A stretch of 7,463 nt of DNA from Anaerolineaceae bacterium (GTDB taxonomy: Bacteria; Chloroflexota; Anaerolineae; Anaerolineales; Villigracilaceae). Shown piece after piece: positions 1-5,219 of this stretch. Below the pieces are notes generated by a model. That model did not search any database. It was not told the DNA's origin and was given only the letters and a program-made list of their open reading frames with translations. Each line of letters starts with the position of its first letter. The stretch's first letter is position 1. The position numbers and the translations under genes are program-made. The stretch spans positions 1-7,463 of the forward strand of contig VFKQ01000236.1 of NCBI GenBank assembly GCA_009885445.1, read 5' to 3'.

Positions 1-1
1 C

Positions 2-1018
2 ATCCGCTCCGCCGCGCGCCTCCTCATCAAAGGCGAAGCAACCCAAGGCCAGCGCCGTCCCATCCCCGCCATCAGCGCGGCGGAGGTGGCCGAAGCGCGA
101 ACCTTCTTCGCGCGCGAGAAGTTCTTCATCTTCGGCCACGCGCGCTCAGGGACGACTCTTCTGATGCGCCTCGTCCGTTTGCACAGCGAAGTGCATTGTA
201 ATTATCAGGCGCACTTTTTCACGCGCCCGCCTTTGTTGAAGTCGCTGGTCGATTCGCCCGAGATCGAGGAGTGGCTGACGCGCAAATCGAATCGCTGGAA
301 TGCTGGCCGCGACCTTTCTCCGCTCGTCCTGCGCGCCGCCGCGGACTTCATCATGGAGCGCGAGGCCGCAAAATTAGGCAAGCGCATCGTCGGCGACAAG
401 AGTCCCTCCAGCGTGATTCATGGTCAGGCCGTGCGCGACCTGCACACGGTCTACCCGGATGCGAAAATGGTTTACATCGTCCGTGACGGGCGCGATGTGC
501 TTGTTTCGGAGCGCTTCCGCAATTTCGTCGAAGAGTCCAAGTTTCTCACCGCTGAAGATAAGCGCATCGTTGAAGACTTGCGCAAGGACTCAAATCCGTT
601 CACGAACGGCACGCGCTCGATTTTTACAGAGTCTTTTATTCAGCGCGTCGCTAAAGGCTGGGTCGCCAATTTGTCCGAGACCGAGGCCGAAGCGCAGAAA
701 TTATTCGCCAAAAATTATTTCGCCCTGCGCTACGAAGACCTGCTGGCGAATCCGCTCAAAGAGATGACGCGCCTGTGGAAATTTCTCGGCGTGAAAAAAA
801 CAGACAAGAGTCTCGAGAAAAAAATCGCCGCCGAAATGTCGTCCAACCCCGATGAAGAGTGGCAGGCCAAACGCGATGACGGCATTGCGTCCTTTTTGCC
901 GAAGGGACAGGCCGGCAACTGGCAAAAATTATTTACGCCACGCGACCGCGCCGTTTTCAAATCGGTCGCCAACGAAATGTTGTCACGCTGGAAGTACGCA
1001 ACAGGAGCAGATTGGTAA
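2..1018 (+). CDS. PAPS-dependent sulfotransferase family protein (5' partial)
   Basis: Transfers a sulfuryl group from PAPS to a hydroxyl or amino acceptor; the acceptor cannot be read from sequence. The P-loop-like 5'-phosphosulfate loop is FGHARSGTTLLMRL, with its first Gly codon at 134. The 3'-phosphate-binding segment is MVYIVRDGRDVLVS (from 467), carrying the Arg and Ser typical of the family. A GDKSP segment lies between them, as in Sulfotransfer_3-type enzymes, and a late YEDLLANP block is also family-typical. The product looks soluble, with no signal peptide visible. A GTG at 86 could serve as start, but the frame is open back to base 2 (28 more codons, beginning IRSAARLL), only six codons separate the GTG from FFAREKFFIFGH, and no clear spaced Shine-Dalgarno precedes it. 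The true start therefore probably lies left of the window. The PAPS-making enzyme four genes downstream fits a donor supply role. Family call is firm; substrate unknown. Confidence 0.9.
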   Translation: MRSAARLLIKGEATQGQRRPIPAISAAEVAEARTFFAREKFFIFGHARSGTTLLMRLVRLHSEVHCNYQAHFFTRPPLLKSLVDSPEIEEWLTRKSNRWNAGRDLSPLVLRAAADFIMEREAAKLGKRIVGDKSPSSVIHGQAVRDLHTVYPDAKMVYIVRDGRDVLVSERFRNFVEESKFLTAEDKRIVEDLRKDSNPFTNGTRSIFTESFIQRVAKGWVANLSETEAEAQKLFAKNYFALRYEDLLANPLKEMTRLWKFLGVKKTDKSLEKKIAAEMSSNPDEEWQAKRDDGIASFLPKGQAGNWQKLFTPRDRAVFKSVANEMLSRWKYATGADW

Positions 1019-1037
1019 TGATTCACAATTGCGGTTT

Positions 1038-1115
1038 AAACACAAAGGGCACAAAGGGCACCAAGGGAAAACCTTGGGCGCAGAATCCTTTGTGTACTTC
1101 GTGTCCTTCGTGGTT
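1038..1115. repeat. Imperfect inverted repeat of CACAAAGGG-type units, possible terminator
   Basis: Arms of 29 bases at 1038-1066 and 1087-1115 match at 22 of 29 positions as an inverted repeat, and two further positions would be G-U pairs in RNA. The left arm is itself a short tandem of CACAAAGGG-like 9-mers; the right arm has CTTCGTGTC-like units. A smaller hairpin, CCAAGG-gaaaa-CCTTGG, sits at 1061-1077. The right arm is followed by AATTTTTT (1116-1123), so on the + strand it could end transcription after the sulfotransferase. From general knowledge, ACGAAGG/ACAAAGG-type repeats recur between genes in many environmental bacterial genomes and often give spurious KDTKDTK-like proteins. The dispersed nature is inferred, since only one copy lies here. 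Confidence 0.7.
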
Positions 1116-1156
1116 AATTTTTTCACGCGAAGGCCGCGAGTCTGTTTGCTTCCAGC

Positions 1157-1162
1157 AGGAGG
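1157..1162 (+). promoter_or_regulatory. Shine-Dalgarno of the GT2 gene
   Basis: A full AGGAGG stands seven bases before the ATG at 1170. It decides the start there over the in-frame ATG at 1185 and the out-of-frame ATG at 1163. It is the best ribosome binding site in the window. Confidence 0.8.
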
Positions 1163-1169
1163 ATGAACG

Positions 1170-2150
1170 ATGCCGCGCATAGGAATGAATCCCTCGCGAG
1201 GACGCAAGACGGGTTACACGCCGCCGCGTGTGACGCTGGCCATGCTCACTTACATCCCCGAAGAAGCGGGATATTTCGAGCATCGTTTTGACGTCCTCAA
1301 ACTCAGCATCGCCAGCCTGCTGGCGCACACGCCTCAGCCCTTCGACTTGCTCATTTTCGACAATGCCTCCTGCCCGCCCGTCGTAGATTACCTGCGCGGC
1401 CTGCGCGACGAAGGCCTGATTCAATATTTGATTCTCTCCGACCGCAACATCGGCAAGATGGGCGCGCTCAAAATCATCGCCAACGCCGCGCCCGGCGAAA
1501 TTTTAGCCTACACCGACGACGACGTTTTCTTCCTGCCCGGCTGGCTCGAAACTCATCTCAATATTTACGACACCTTTCCAAACGTCGGCCTCGTCACCGG
1601 CTATTACATCCGCGCCCACACCGGGTACGCGCTCGAATCCACGCTCAAGTTTGCGGCACAGCCCGACGTAAAAATGCAACGCGGACAGATGCTCGAAGAA
1701 AAATGGGAACAGCACTTCATCGACAACATGGGCCGCACCTGGGAAAAATATCGCGAGGAGACTCACGGCCTCGAAGATATCGCCCTCACCTATCGCGGCA
1801 TCGAAGTCTTCGCCTCGGCCGGTCATCATCAATTTGTGGCCGCGCGCAAAACTTTACTCAAAGCCTTCCCTGACGATTGGAGTCACGAACTCATGGGTCA
1901 GATGCGCGAACTCGAAACCGCCCTCGACTCAATGGGTTATCTGCGTCTCTCCACGCGCCAACCCGTCACGCGCCTGCTCGGCAACGAACTTTCCTCCGAG
2001 ATGGTTGATGAGGCCCGCGCTTACGGCCTCTCTGCGCGCGGCGTGCAACACAAACCCAGCTCCGTCAGCTCGCGGCTTTTGCACAACAGCCTCGTCCGCC
2101 GCGCCGCGCGTTACATCTATAATCAGATGTACAAGATTATCAATACATGA
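1170..2150 (+). CDS. Glycosyltransferase family 2 (GT-A fold) protein
   Basis: Probably a cytosolic, metal-dependent nucleotide-sugar transferase acting on a growing glycan. The 326-residue product opens with a short polar stretch, then the GT-A first strand VTLAMLTY (about 21-28). It continues with FDLLIFDNAS (58-67), RNIGKMGALK (92-101) in the nucleotide-binding half, and the metal/nucleotide motif TDDD with Asp116-118. The spacing matches the GT2 fold. No membrane segment is evident, so it would work at the inner face of the membrane. The C-terminal part (about 150-326) is less characteristic; it ends in a basic, aromatic segment (RRAARYIYNQMYK) that might touch the membrane. Its stop codon overlaps the ATG of a 43-codon frame (ATGA). 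Donor and acceptor are not predictable. Confidence 0.88.
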   Translation: MPRIGMNPSRGRKTGYTPPRVTLAMLTYIPEEAGYFEHRFDVLKLSIASLLAHTPQPFDLLIFDNASCPPVVDYLRGLRDEGLIQYLILSDRNIGKMGALKIIANAAPGEILAYTDDDVFFLPGWLETHLNIYDTFPNVGLVTGYYIRAHTGYALESTLKFAAQPDVKMQRGQMLEEKWEQHFIDNMGRTWEKYREETHGLEDIALTYRGIEVFASAGHHQFVAARKTLLKAFPDDWSHELMGQMRELETALDSMGYLRLSTRQPVTRLLGNELSSEMVDEARAYGLSARGVQHKPSSVSSRLLHNSLVRRAARYIYNQMYKIINT

Positions 2151-2278
2151 AAATAGTTGCCGCACTCTTAGCCCCCTCCCGTCCTCCCCCAAATACAACA
2201 AGAGAATTCTTGTTGCCATTCAGTCGGCTTCTGTCGTATTTGGGGGAGGTGCCCGCGAAGCGGGCGGAGGGGGCATGA
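2147..2278 (+). CDS. Possible 43-residue coupling ORF across the palindromic element
   Basis: This frame starts at the ATG overlapping the GT2 stop (ATGA at 2147-2150) and ends with a TGA overlapping the oxidoreductase ATG (ATGA at 2275-2278). The product begins MKIVAALLAPSRPPP and is low in complexity, because most of its codons lie in the palindromic element at 2171-2274. I recognise no family. It may have no functional product, but ribosomes using it would couple translation of the two flanking genes and would unfold the hairpins that cover the downstream ribosome binding site. MKIVAAL also resembles the MKFLIAGLG start of the downstream enzyme, so it could be the remains of an older start displaced by the element. 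Coding status is doubtful. Confidence 0.25.
   Translation: MKIVAALLAPSRPPPNTTREFLLPFSRLLSYLGEVPAKRAEGA
2171..2274. repeat. Nested palindromic (MITE-like) element with exact terminal inverted repeats
   Basis: Outer arms GCCCCCTCC (2171-2179) and GGAGGGGGC (2266-2274) are exact inverted repeats. Inside them CCTCCCCCAAATAC (2183-2196) pairs perfectly with GTATTTGGGGGAGG (2236-2249). Within that lies CAACAAGA-GAAT-TCTTGTTG (2196-2215), and beside it the tight hairpin GCCCGC-GAA-GCGGGC (2251-2265). About 21 bases on the right arm (2215-2235) are unpaired, as if the left arm had lost a matching block from a longer palindrome. There is no room for a transposase, so if mobile it would be non-autonomous. 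No clear target-site duplication flanks it. The right end abuts the oxidoreductase ATG. Confidence 0.75.
2266..2273 (+). promoter_or_regulatory. Oxidoreductase ribosome binding site inside the palindrome arm
   Basis: GGAGGGGG is the only Shine-Dalgarno-like sequence before the ATG at 2275, with GGAGG ending four bases from it. It is also the right terminal arm of the palindromic element and can pair fully with CCCCCTCC at 2172-2179. Masking in folded mRNA is an inference. Confidence 0.55.
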
Positions 2279-3270
2279 AATTCTTAATCGCCGGACTCGG
2301 CTCCATCGGACGCCGCCACCTGCGCAATTTGATTGCCCTCAACGAAACGGACATCGTGCTCCTGCGCACCGGCCACGCCTCATTGCCCGAACTGGAAGCG
2401 GGCGCCTACCCAACCGAGTCGACTCTGGCTGACGCCCTCTCGCGCCACAAACCCGACGCCGTCATCGTCGCCAACCCGACAGCATTGCACATGAGCGTCG
2501 CCATCCCCGCCGCGCTTGCGGGTTGTGCCGTGCTCATCGAAAAACCCCTCGCTGACAACTTGTCCCGCGTGGACGAATTGCGCGCCGCCGCGAAAAACAA
2601 TGCGGGCAAAATTCTCGTCGCGTTTCAGTTTCGCTTTCATCCAACGATTCAAAAGGCGCGCGAATTAATTCAGCAAGGCGCGCTCGGAAAAATATTAACC
2701 GTCCACGCGCATTGGGGCGAGTATCTTCCGCAATGGCATCCGTGGGAAGACTATCGTCAGAGTTACGCGGCGCGCGCAGACCTCGGCGGTGGCGCGATTG
2801 CCACGTTGACTCATCCGCTCGATTATTTGCGCTTCATCATCGGCGAGATCGACTCGCTCAATTCTCTTCATGGACATGTGTCGCCTCTTGAAATCGATGT
2901 GGAAGACGTGGCCGAGATGAGCGTGAAATTTGTCAGCGGCGCGATTGGTGGCGTGCATGTCAATCTCGTGCAGAGGCCGCCCGCGAATCGATTTGAGATC
3001 GTCGGCACACAGGGCACACTGCGTTGGGAGGGCGCGGAGGGCATTCTGTACTTTCTCAAAATGCCGGCCGCGTTTGGAACTTATTCCACGAACCCGCCCG
3101 CGCCTCTCGTGGAGACGTTTTCTCCGCCCGAAAATTTTGAGCGCAACGACATGTTCCTCGACGAGATGAAACACTTCATCGCCGTCGCGCGCGGTGAGGC
3201 CAGTCCGCGTTGCTCGCTGGAAGATGGGATTCGCGTCCAGCAGTTGGTGCAGATGGCGCGCGGCGGCTGA
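2275..3270 (+). CDS. Gfo/Idh/MocA family NAD(P)-dependent oxidoreductase
   Basis: Likely oxidises or reduces a sugar, nucleotide-sugar or cyclitol in the cytosol. The 331-residue product begins directly with the Rossmann motif MKFLIAGLGSIGRRH (Gly7, Gly9, Gly12). It has the family signature IEKPLADN (Glu89-Lys90-Pro91) and QFRFHPTIQKARELI at the start of the C-terminal beta-alpha domain. GGGAIATLTHPLDYL follows, with Gly171-173 and His180 as the expected catalytic-site histidine. The second strand ends in LLRTG with Arg31 and no acidic residue, which hints at NADP(H), though weakly. Length is normal for the family. The frame runs open upstream to 1834, but that overlaps the GT2 gene and is rejected; the start at 2275 places the Rossmann strand at the N terminus. 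Such enzymes often sit in surface-sugar loci beside SDRs like the one at 6944. The exact substrate is unknown. Confidence 0.9.
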   Translation: MKFLIAGLGSIGRRHLRNLIALNETDIVLLRTGHASLPELEAGAYPTESTLADALSRHKPDAVIVANPTALHMSVAIPAALAGCAVLIEKPLADNLSRVDELRAAAKNNAGKILVAFQFRFHPTIQKARELIQQGALGKILTVHAHWGEYLPQWHPWEDYRQSYAARADLGGGAIATLTHPLDYLRFIIGEIDSLNSLHGHVSPLEIDVEDVAEMSVKFVSGAIGGVHVNLVQRPPANRFEIVGTQGTLRWEGAEGILYFLKMPAAFGTYSTNPPAPLVETFSPPENFERNDMFLDEMKHFIAVARGEASPRCSLEDGIRVQQLVQMARGG

Positions 3271-3296
3271 GGGGAGAATCCGCTTTTTTGGGGGGG

Positions 3297-3318
3297 CACC
3301 CGCTTTGGGCGCGGGGTG
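3297..3318. other. GC-rich hairpin after the oxidoreductase gene
   Basis: CACCCGC (3297-3303) pairs with GCGGGGTG (3311-3318) with one bulged G. It follows TTTTTTGGGGGGG at 3284-3296 and has no T-run after it on the + strand, so it is not a classical terminator for the upstream gene. It may simply be base composition or part of a repeat. Confidence 0.3.
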
Positions 3319-3347
3319 AGGCGTGGCGTGGGTCCGCGTGAAAAATC

Positions 3348-3370
3348 CAAAATTCAGTCGGTGAATTTTG
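3348..3370. promoter_or_regulatory. 9-bp dyad over the -35 region of the Sat-CysC promoter
   Basis: CAAAATTCA (3348-3356) and TGAATTTTG (3362-3370) form a perfect inverted repeat around GTCGG. The dyad ends three bases before the TATAAT box, so a dimeric regulator bound here would cover the -35 site. Alternatively it is a transcript-end hairpin read on the - strand, where AAAAA at 3341-3345 becomes a T-run. Function is inferred from symmetry and position only. Confidence 0.45.
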
Positions 3371-3379
3371 AAGTATAAT
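3351..3379 (+). promoter_or_regulatory. Candidate sigma70-type promoter for Sat-CysC
   Basis: A perfect TATAAT lies at 3374-3379. The hexamer at 17-base spacing is AATTCA (3351-3356), a poor -35 match, so activation or a relaxed -35 would be needed. A start near 3385-3387 would give a leader of about 65 bases that opens almost at once into the 3395-3430 stem. It is the best -10 box in the gaps and lies in the largest gap, suggesting that Sat-CysC starts its own transcript. Confidence 0.5.
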
Positions 3380-3394
3380 TTGCGCTTGCAAAAA

Positions 3395-3430
3395 AAACTT
3401 CGGAAGTCTCTCGTAGTACTTCCGAAGTTT
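3395..3430. repeat. 13-bp perfect inverted repeat in the Sat-CysC leader
   Basis: AAACTTCGGAAGT (3395-3407) and ACTTCCGAAGTTT (3418-3430) pair perfectly around a 10-base loop. Each arm is itself nearly palindromic around CTTCGGAAG. The left arm follows a run of A (3390-3397), so on the - strand this would be stem plus T-run, a classical terminator for leftward transcription; no leftward gene is visible. On the + strand it would be a 5' leader hairpin just downstream of the predicted start, possibly stabilising the mRNA or serving as a regulatory fold. It may also be a dispersed repeat. Confidence 0.65.
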
Positions 3431-3441
3431 ATTAACTAAAT

Positions 3442-3445
3442 GGAG
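3442..3445 (+). promoter_or_regulatory. Shine-Dalgarno that sets the Sat-CysC start at 3452
   Basis: GGAG sits six bases before the ATG at 3452. The upstream in-frame ATG at 3440 has no purine-rich site before it, and the GGAG lies immediately after that ATG. The start is therefore 3452, giving MSKAKLISPYGG. Confidence 0.7.
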
Positions 3446-3451
3446 CAAACA

Positions 3452-5173
3452 ATGTCAAAAGCAAAATTAATTTCCCCCTACGGCGGCAAGCTGGTGAACC
3501 TGGTCGTTGAAGGAAAAGAGCGCGAGGAACTTTTACATCGCGCCGCGCAAATGCCATCGATCAAAATTACGATGCGCAATTTGTGCGACCTGGAACTGCT
3601 GGCCAATGGCGGATTTTCGCCGCTAAAAACTTTCATGGGCAAAGCGGACTATGAGCATGTGTTGCACGAGATGCGCCTCGCCGACGGGACGCTGTGGCCC
3701 CTGCCGATCACGCTGACGGCGGACCCGAAGGAATTGCCAGCGGTGGGCGAGGAACTTGTTCTGCGAAATTCGAACAACGATACGATTGCAGTGATGACTC
3801 TCGATGAGGTTTTTCATTGGGACGCGCAGACCGAGGCCACGCTGGCTTATGGCTCGACTGACACGAAGCACCCGATGGTTTCTGAGATGGCGCGTTGGGG
3901 CAAGGTGTGCATCAGCGGCCCGTTGAAAATTGTAAACATGCCGAAGTATTATGACTTCGTTAATTTGCGTCACACGCCCGTGCAAGTGCGCGAAATACTG
4001 GAAGACATGGGCCACGATAACGTGGTCGCTTTTCAAACGCGCAATCCTCTGCATCGCATCCACGAAGAATTAACCAAGCGCGCCGCCGCCGAAGTGAAAG
4101 GCTCGTTGATTGTGCATCCTGTCGTCGGCATGACCAAGCCCGGTGACGTGGATCATTACACGCGCGTGCGCACGTATAAAGCATTGGTGGATAATCATTA
4201 CGATAAAAAAGATACGATGCTCAGCCTGCTCCCGCTGGCAATGAGAATGGCCGGGCCGAAGGAAGCAGTGTTACACGCCATCATCCGCCGCAATCACGGC
4301 GCGAATCATTTCATCGTTGGCCGCGATCATGCCGGGCCGGGGAACGATTCAACGGGCAAGCCGTTCTACGGTCCGTATGATGCGCAAACCTTGATGCAGG
4401 CGCACGAAAAAGAATTGGGCGTCAAGATGGTCCCGTTCGAGATGCTCGTTTATCTGCCCGACGAGAGTCGCTACGTCGAAGAGAAAGACGTGCCCACGGG
4501 CGCGAAGGTCGCGAATATTTCTGGCACGCAAGTGCGCGATGATTTTCTGGCGAAGGGCAAACTTTTGCCCGAATGGTTCACGCGCCCCGAGACCGCAGAG
4601 ATTCTGCGCGAGATGTATCCGCCGCGCAATAAGCAGGGATTTTGTATTTGGTTCACCGGCCTGAGCGGGTCGGGCAAAAGCGCGACGACGCAAGTACTCA
4701 CGTCTCTGCTCCTCGAGCGCGGACGTGAACTGACCATCCTCGACGGCGACGTTGTGCGCACGCATTTGAGCAAAGGCCTCGGCTTCAGCAAAGAAGACCG
4801 CGACACAAATATTATTCGCATCGGTTTCGTGGCCGGCGAAATTGTCGGCGCGAGCGGCGCGGTGATTTGCGCGGCCATCAGCCCGTATCGCTCCACGCGC
4901 GAAGAAGCGCGCAAGATGGTCGGCGAGAATTTCATCGAAGTCTTCATGGACACGCCCGTTGAAGTTTGCGAAGAGCGCGACGTGAAAGGCCTCTACGCCA
5001 AAGCGCGTCAGGCCATGCACGACGGCAAGCCGATGGGCTTCACCGGCGTCGACGACCCGTACGAGCCGCCGATTCAACCCGAGATCACAGTCAAGGGTTA
5101 TGAGTCCACGCCCGAAGACAACGCGCAACTGATCGTTAAATATTTAATGGATCAGGGCTACGTGCTTTCGTAA
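3452..5173 (+). CDS. sat/cysC: Bifunctional sulfate adenylyltransferase / adenylylsulfate kinase
   Basis: Makes PAPS in the cytosol: ATP plus sulfate gives APS, which is then phosphorylated at the 3' position. The 573-residue chain has an N-terminal PUA-like region beginning ISPYGGKLVNL, then the ATP-sulfurylase catalytic domain. That domain carries QTRNPLHRIH (195-204; the RNP and HxxH residues bind ATP and sulfate) and GRDHAG (290-295). The C-terminal APS kinase domain has P-loop GLSGSGKS (403-410), DGD (431-433) and the LGFSKEDRDTNIIRIG segment, followed by a DVKGLYAKAR substrate-loop block. The order Sat-CysC is that of Aquifex and fungal enzymes, the reverse of animal PAPS synthetases. 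The intact P-loop lysine argues for an active kinase, unlike the allosteric fungal domain. It has its own candidate promoter and leader hairpin. PAPS could feed the sulfotransferase at 2-1018 as well as sulfate assimilation. Confidence 0.96.
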   Translation: MSKAKLISPYGGKLVNLVVEGKEREELLHRAAQMPSIKITMRNLCDLELLANGGFSPLKTFMGKADYEHVLHEMRLADGTLWPLPITLTADPKELPAVGEELVLRNSNNDTIAVMTLDEVFHWDAQTEATLAYGSTDTKHPMVSEMARWGKVCISGPLKIVNMPKYYDFVNLRHTPVQVREILEDMGHDNVVAFQTRNPLHRIHEELTKRAAAEVKGSLIVHPVVGMTKPGDVDHYTRVRTYKALVDNHYDKKDTMLSLLPLAMRMAGPKEAVLHAIIRRNHGANHFIVGRDHAGPGNDSTGKPFYGPYDAQTLMQAHEKELGVKMVPFEMLVYLPDESRYVEEKDVPTGAKVANISGTQVRDDFLAKGKLLPEWFTRPETAEILREMYPPRNKQGFCIWFTGLSGSGKSATTQVLTSLLLERGRELTILDGDVVRTHLSKGLGFSKEDRDTNIIRIGFVAGEIVGASGAVICAAISPYRSTREEARKMVGENFIEVFMDTPVEVCEERDVKGLYAKARQAMHDGKPMGFTGVDDPYEPPIQPEITVKGYESTPEDNAQLIVKYLMDQGYVLS

Positions 5174-5181
5174 GAATAAAT

Positions 5182-5212
5182 TGTAGGGGCGTAGCAATGC
5201 TACGCCCCTACA
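5182..5212. repeat. 14-bp perfect hairpin between Sat-CysC and the membrane glycosyltransferase
   Basis: TGTAGGGGCGTAGC (5182-5195) and GCTACGCCCCTACA (5199-5212) pair perfectly around AAT. It fills most of the 46-base gap. There is no T-run after it, so an intrinsic terminator is unlikely on the + strand. GTAGGGGCG-type palindromes are common dispersed intergenic repeats in several phyla (general knowledge). It ends seven bases before the next ATG and may affect translation there. Confidence 0.75.
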
Positions 5213-5219
5213 TGTATCA

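Noticed and set aside
86..88. GTG at 86 as the true start of the sulfotransferase
   Set aside because: The frame is open to the window edge and no spaced RBS precedes the GTG; a start further upstream is more likely, though this one cannot be excluded.
1041..1065. Tandem 9-mers as a CRISPR-like array
   Set aside because: Units are adjacent without spacers, only about three copies, and no cas gene is present.
983..1424. Two - strand frames (983-1207 and 1023-1424) containing KDTKYTKD-like or HEGHEVHKG-like stretches
   Set aside because: These stretches are translations of the CACAAAGGG-type repeat, a well-known source of false proteins, and the rest is opposite the GT2 gene.
1834..2274. In-frame N-terminal extension of the oxidoreductase back to 1834
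   Set aside because: It overlaps the GT2 gene in another frame, passes through the palindromic element and has no homologous look. The Rossmann motif starts right at the ATG at 2275, with GGAGG just before it.
3395..3430. Stem as intrinsic terminator on the + strand after the oxidoreductase
   Set aside because: The T-run lies on the left (seen only from the - strand), while the + side continues TTTATTAACTAAATGG straight into the Sat-CysC start region.
3440..3451. ATG at 3440 as the Sat-CysC start
   Set aside because: No Shine-Dalgarno precedes it, while GGAG at 3442-3445 is well spaced for the ATG at 3452.
4349..5128. 259-codon open frame on the - strand inside Sat-CysC
   Set aside because: It lies wholly opposite a strongly conserved enzyme gene and its translation shows no family motif; it is a consequence of GC-rich codon use.
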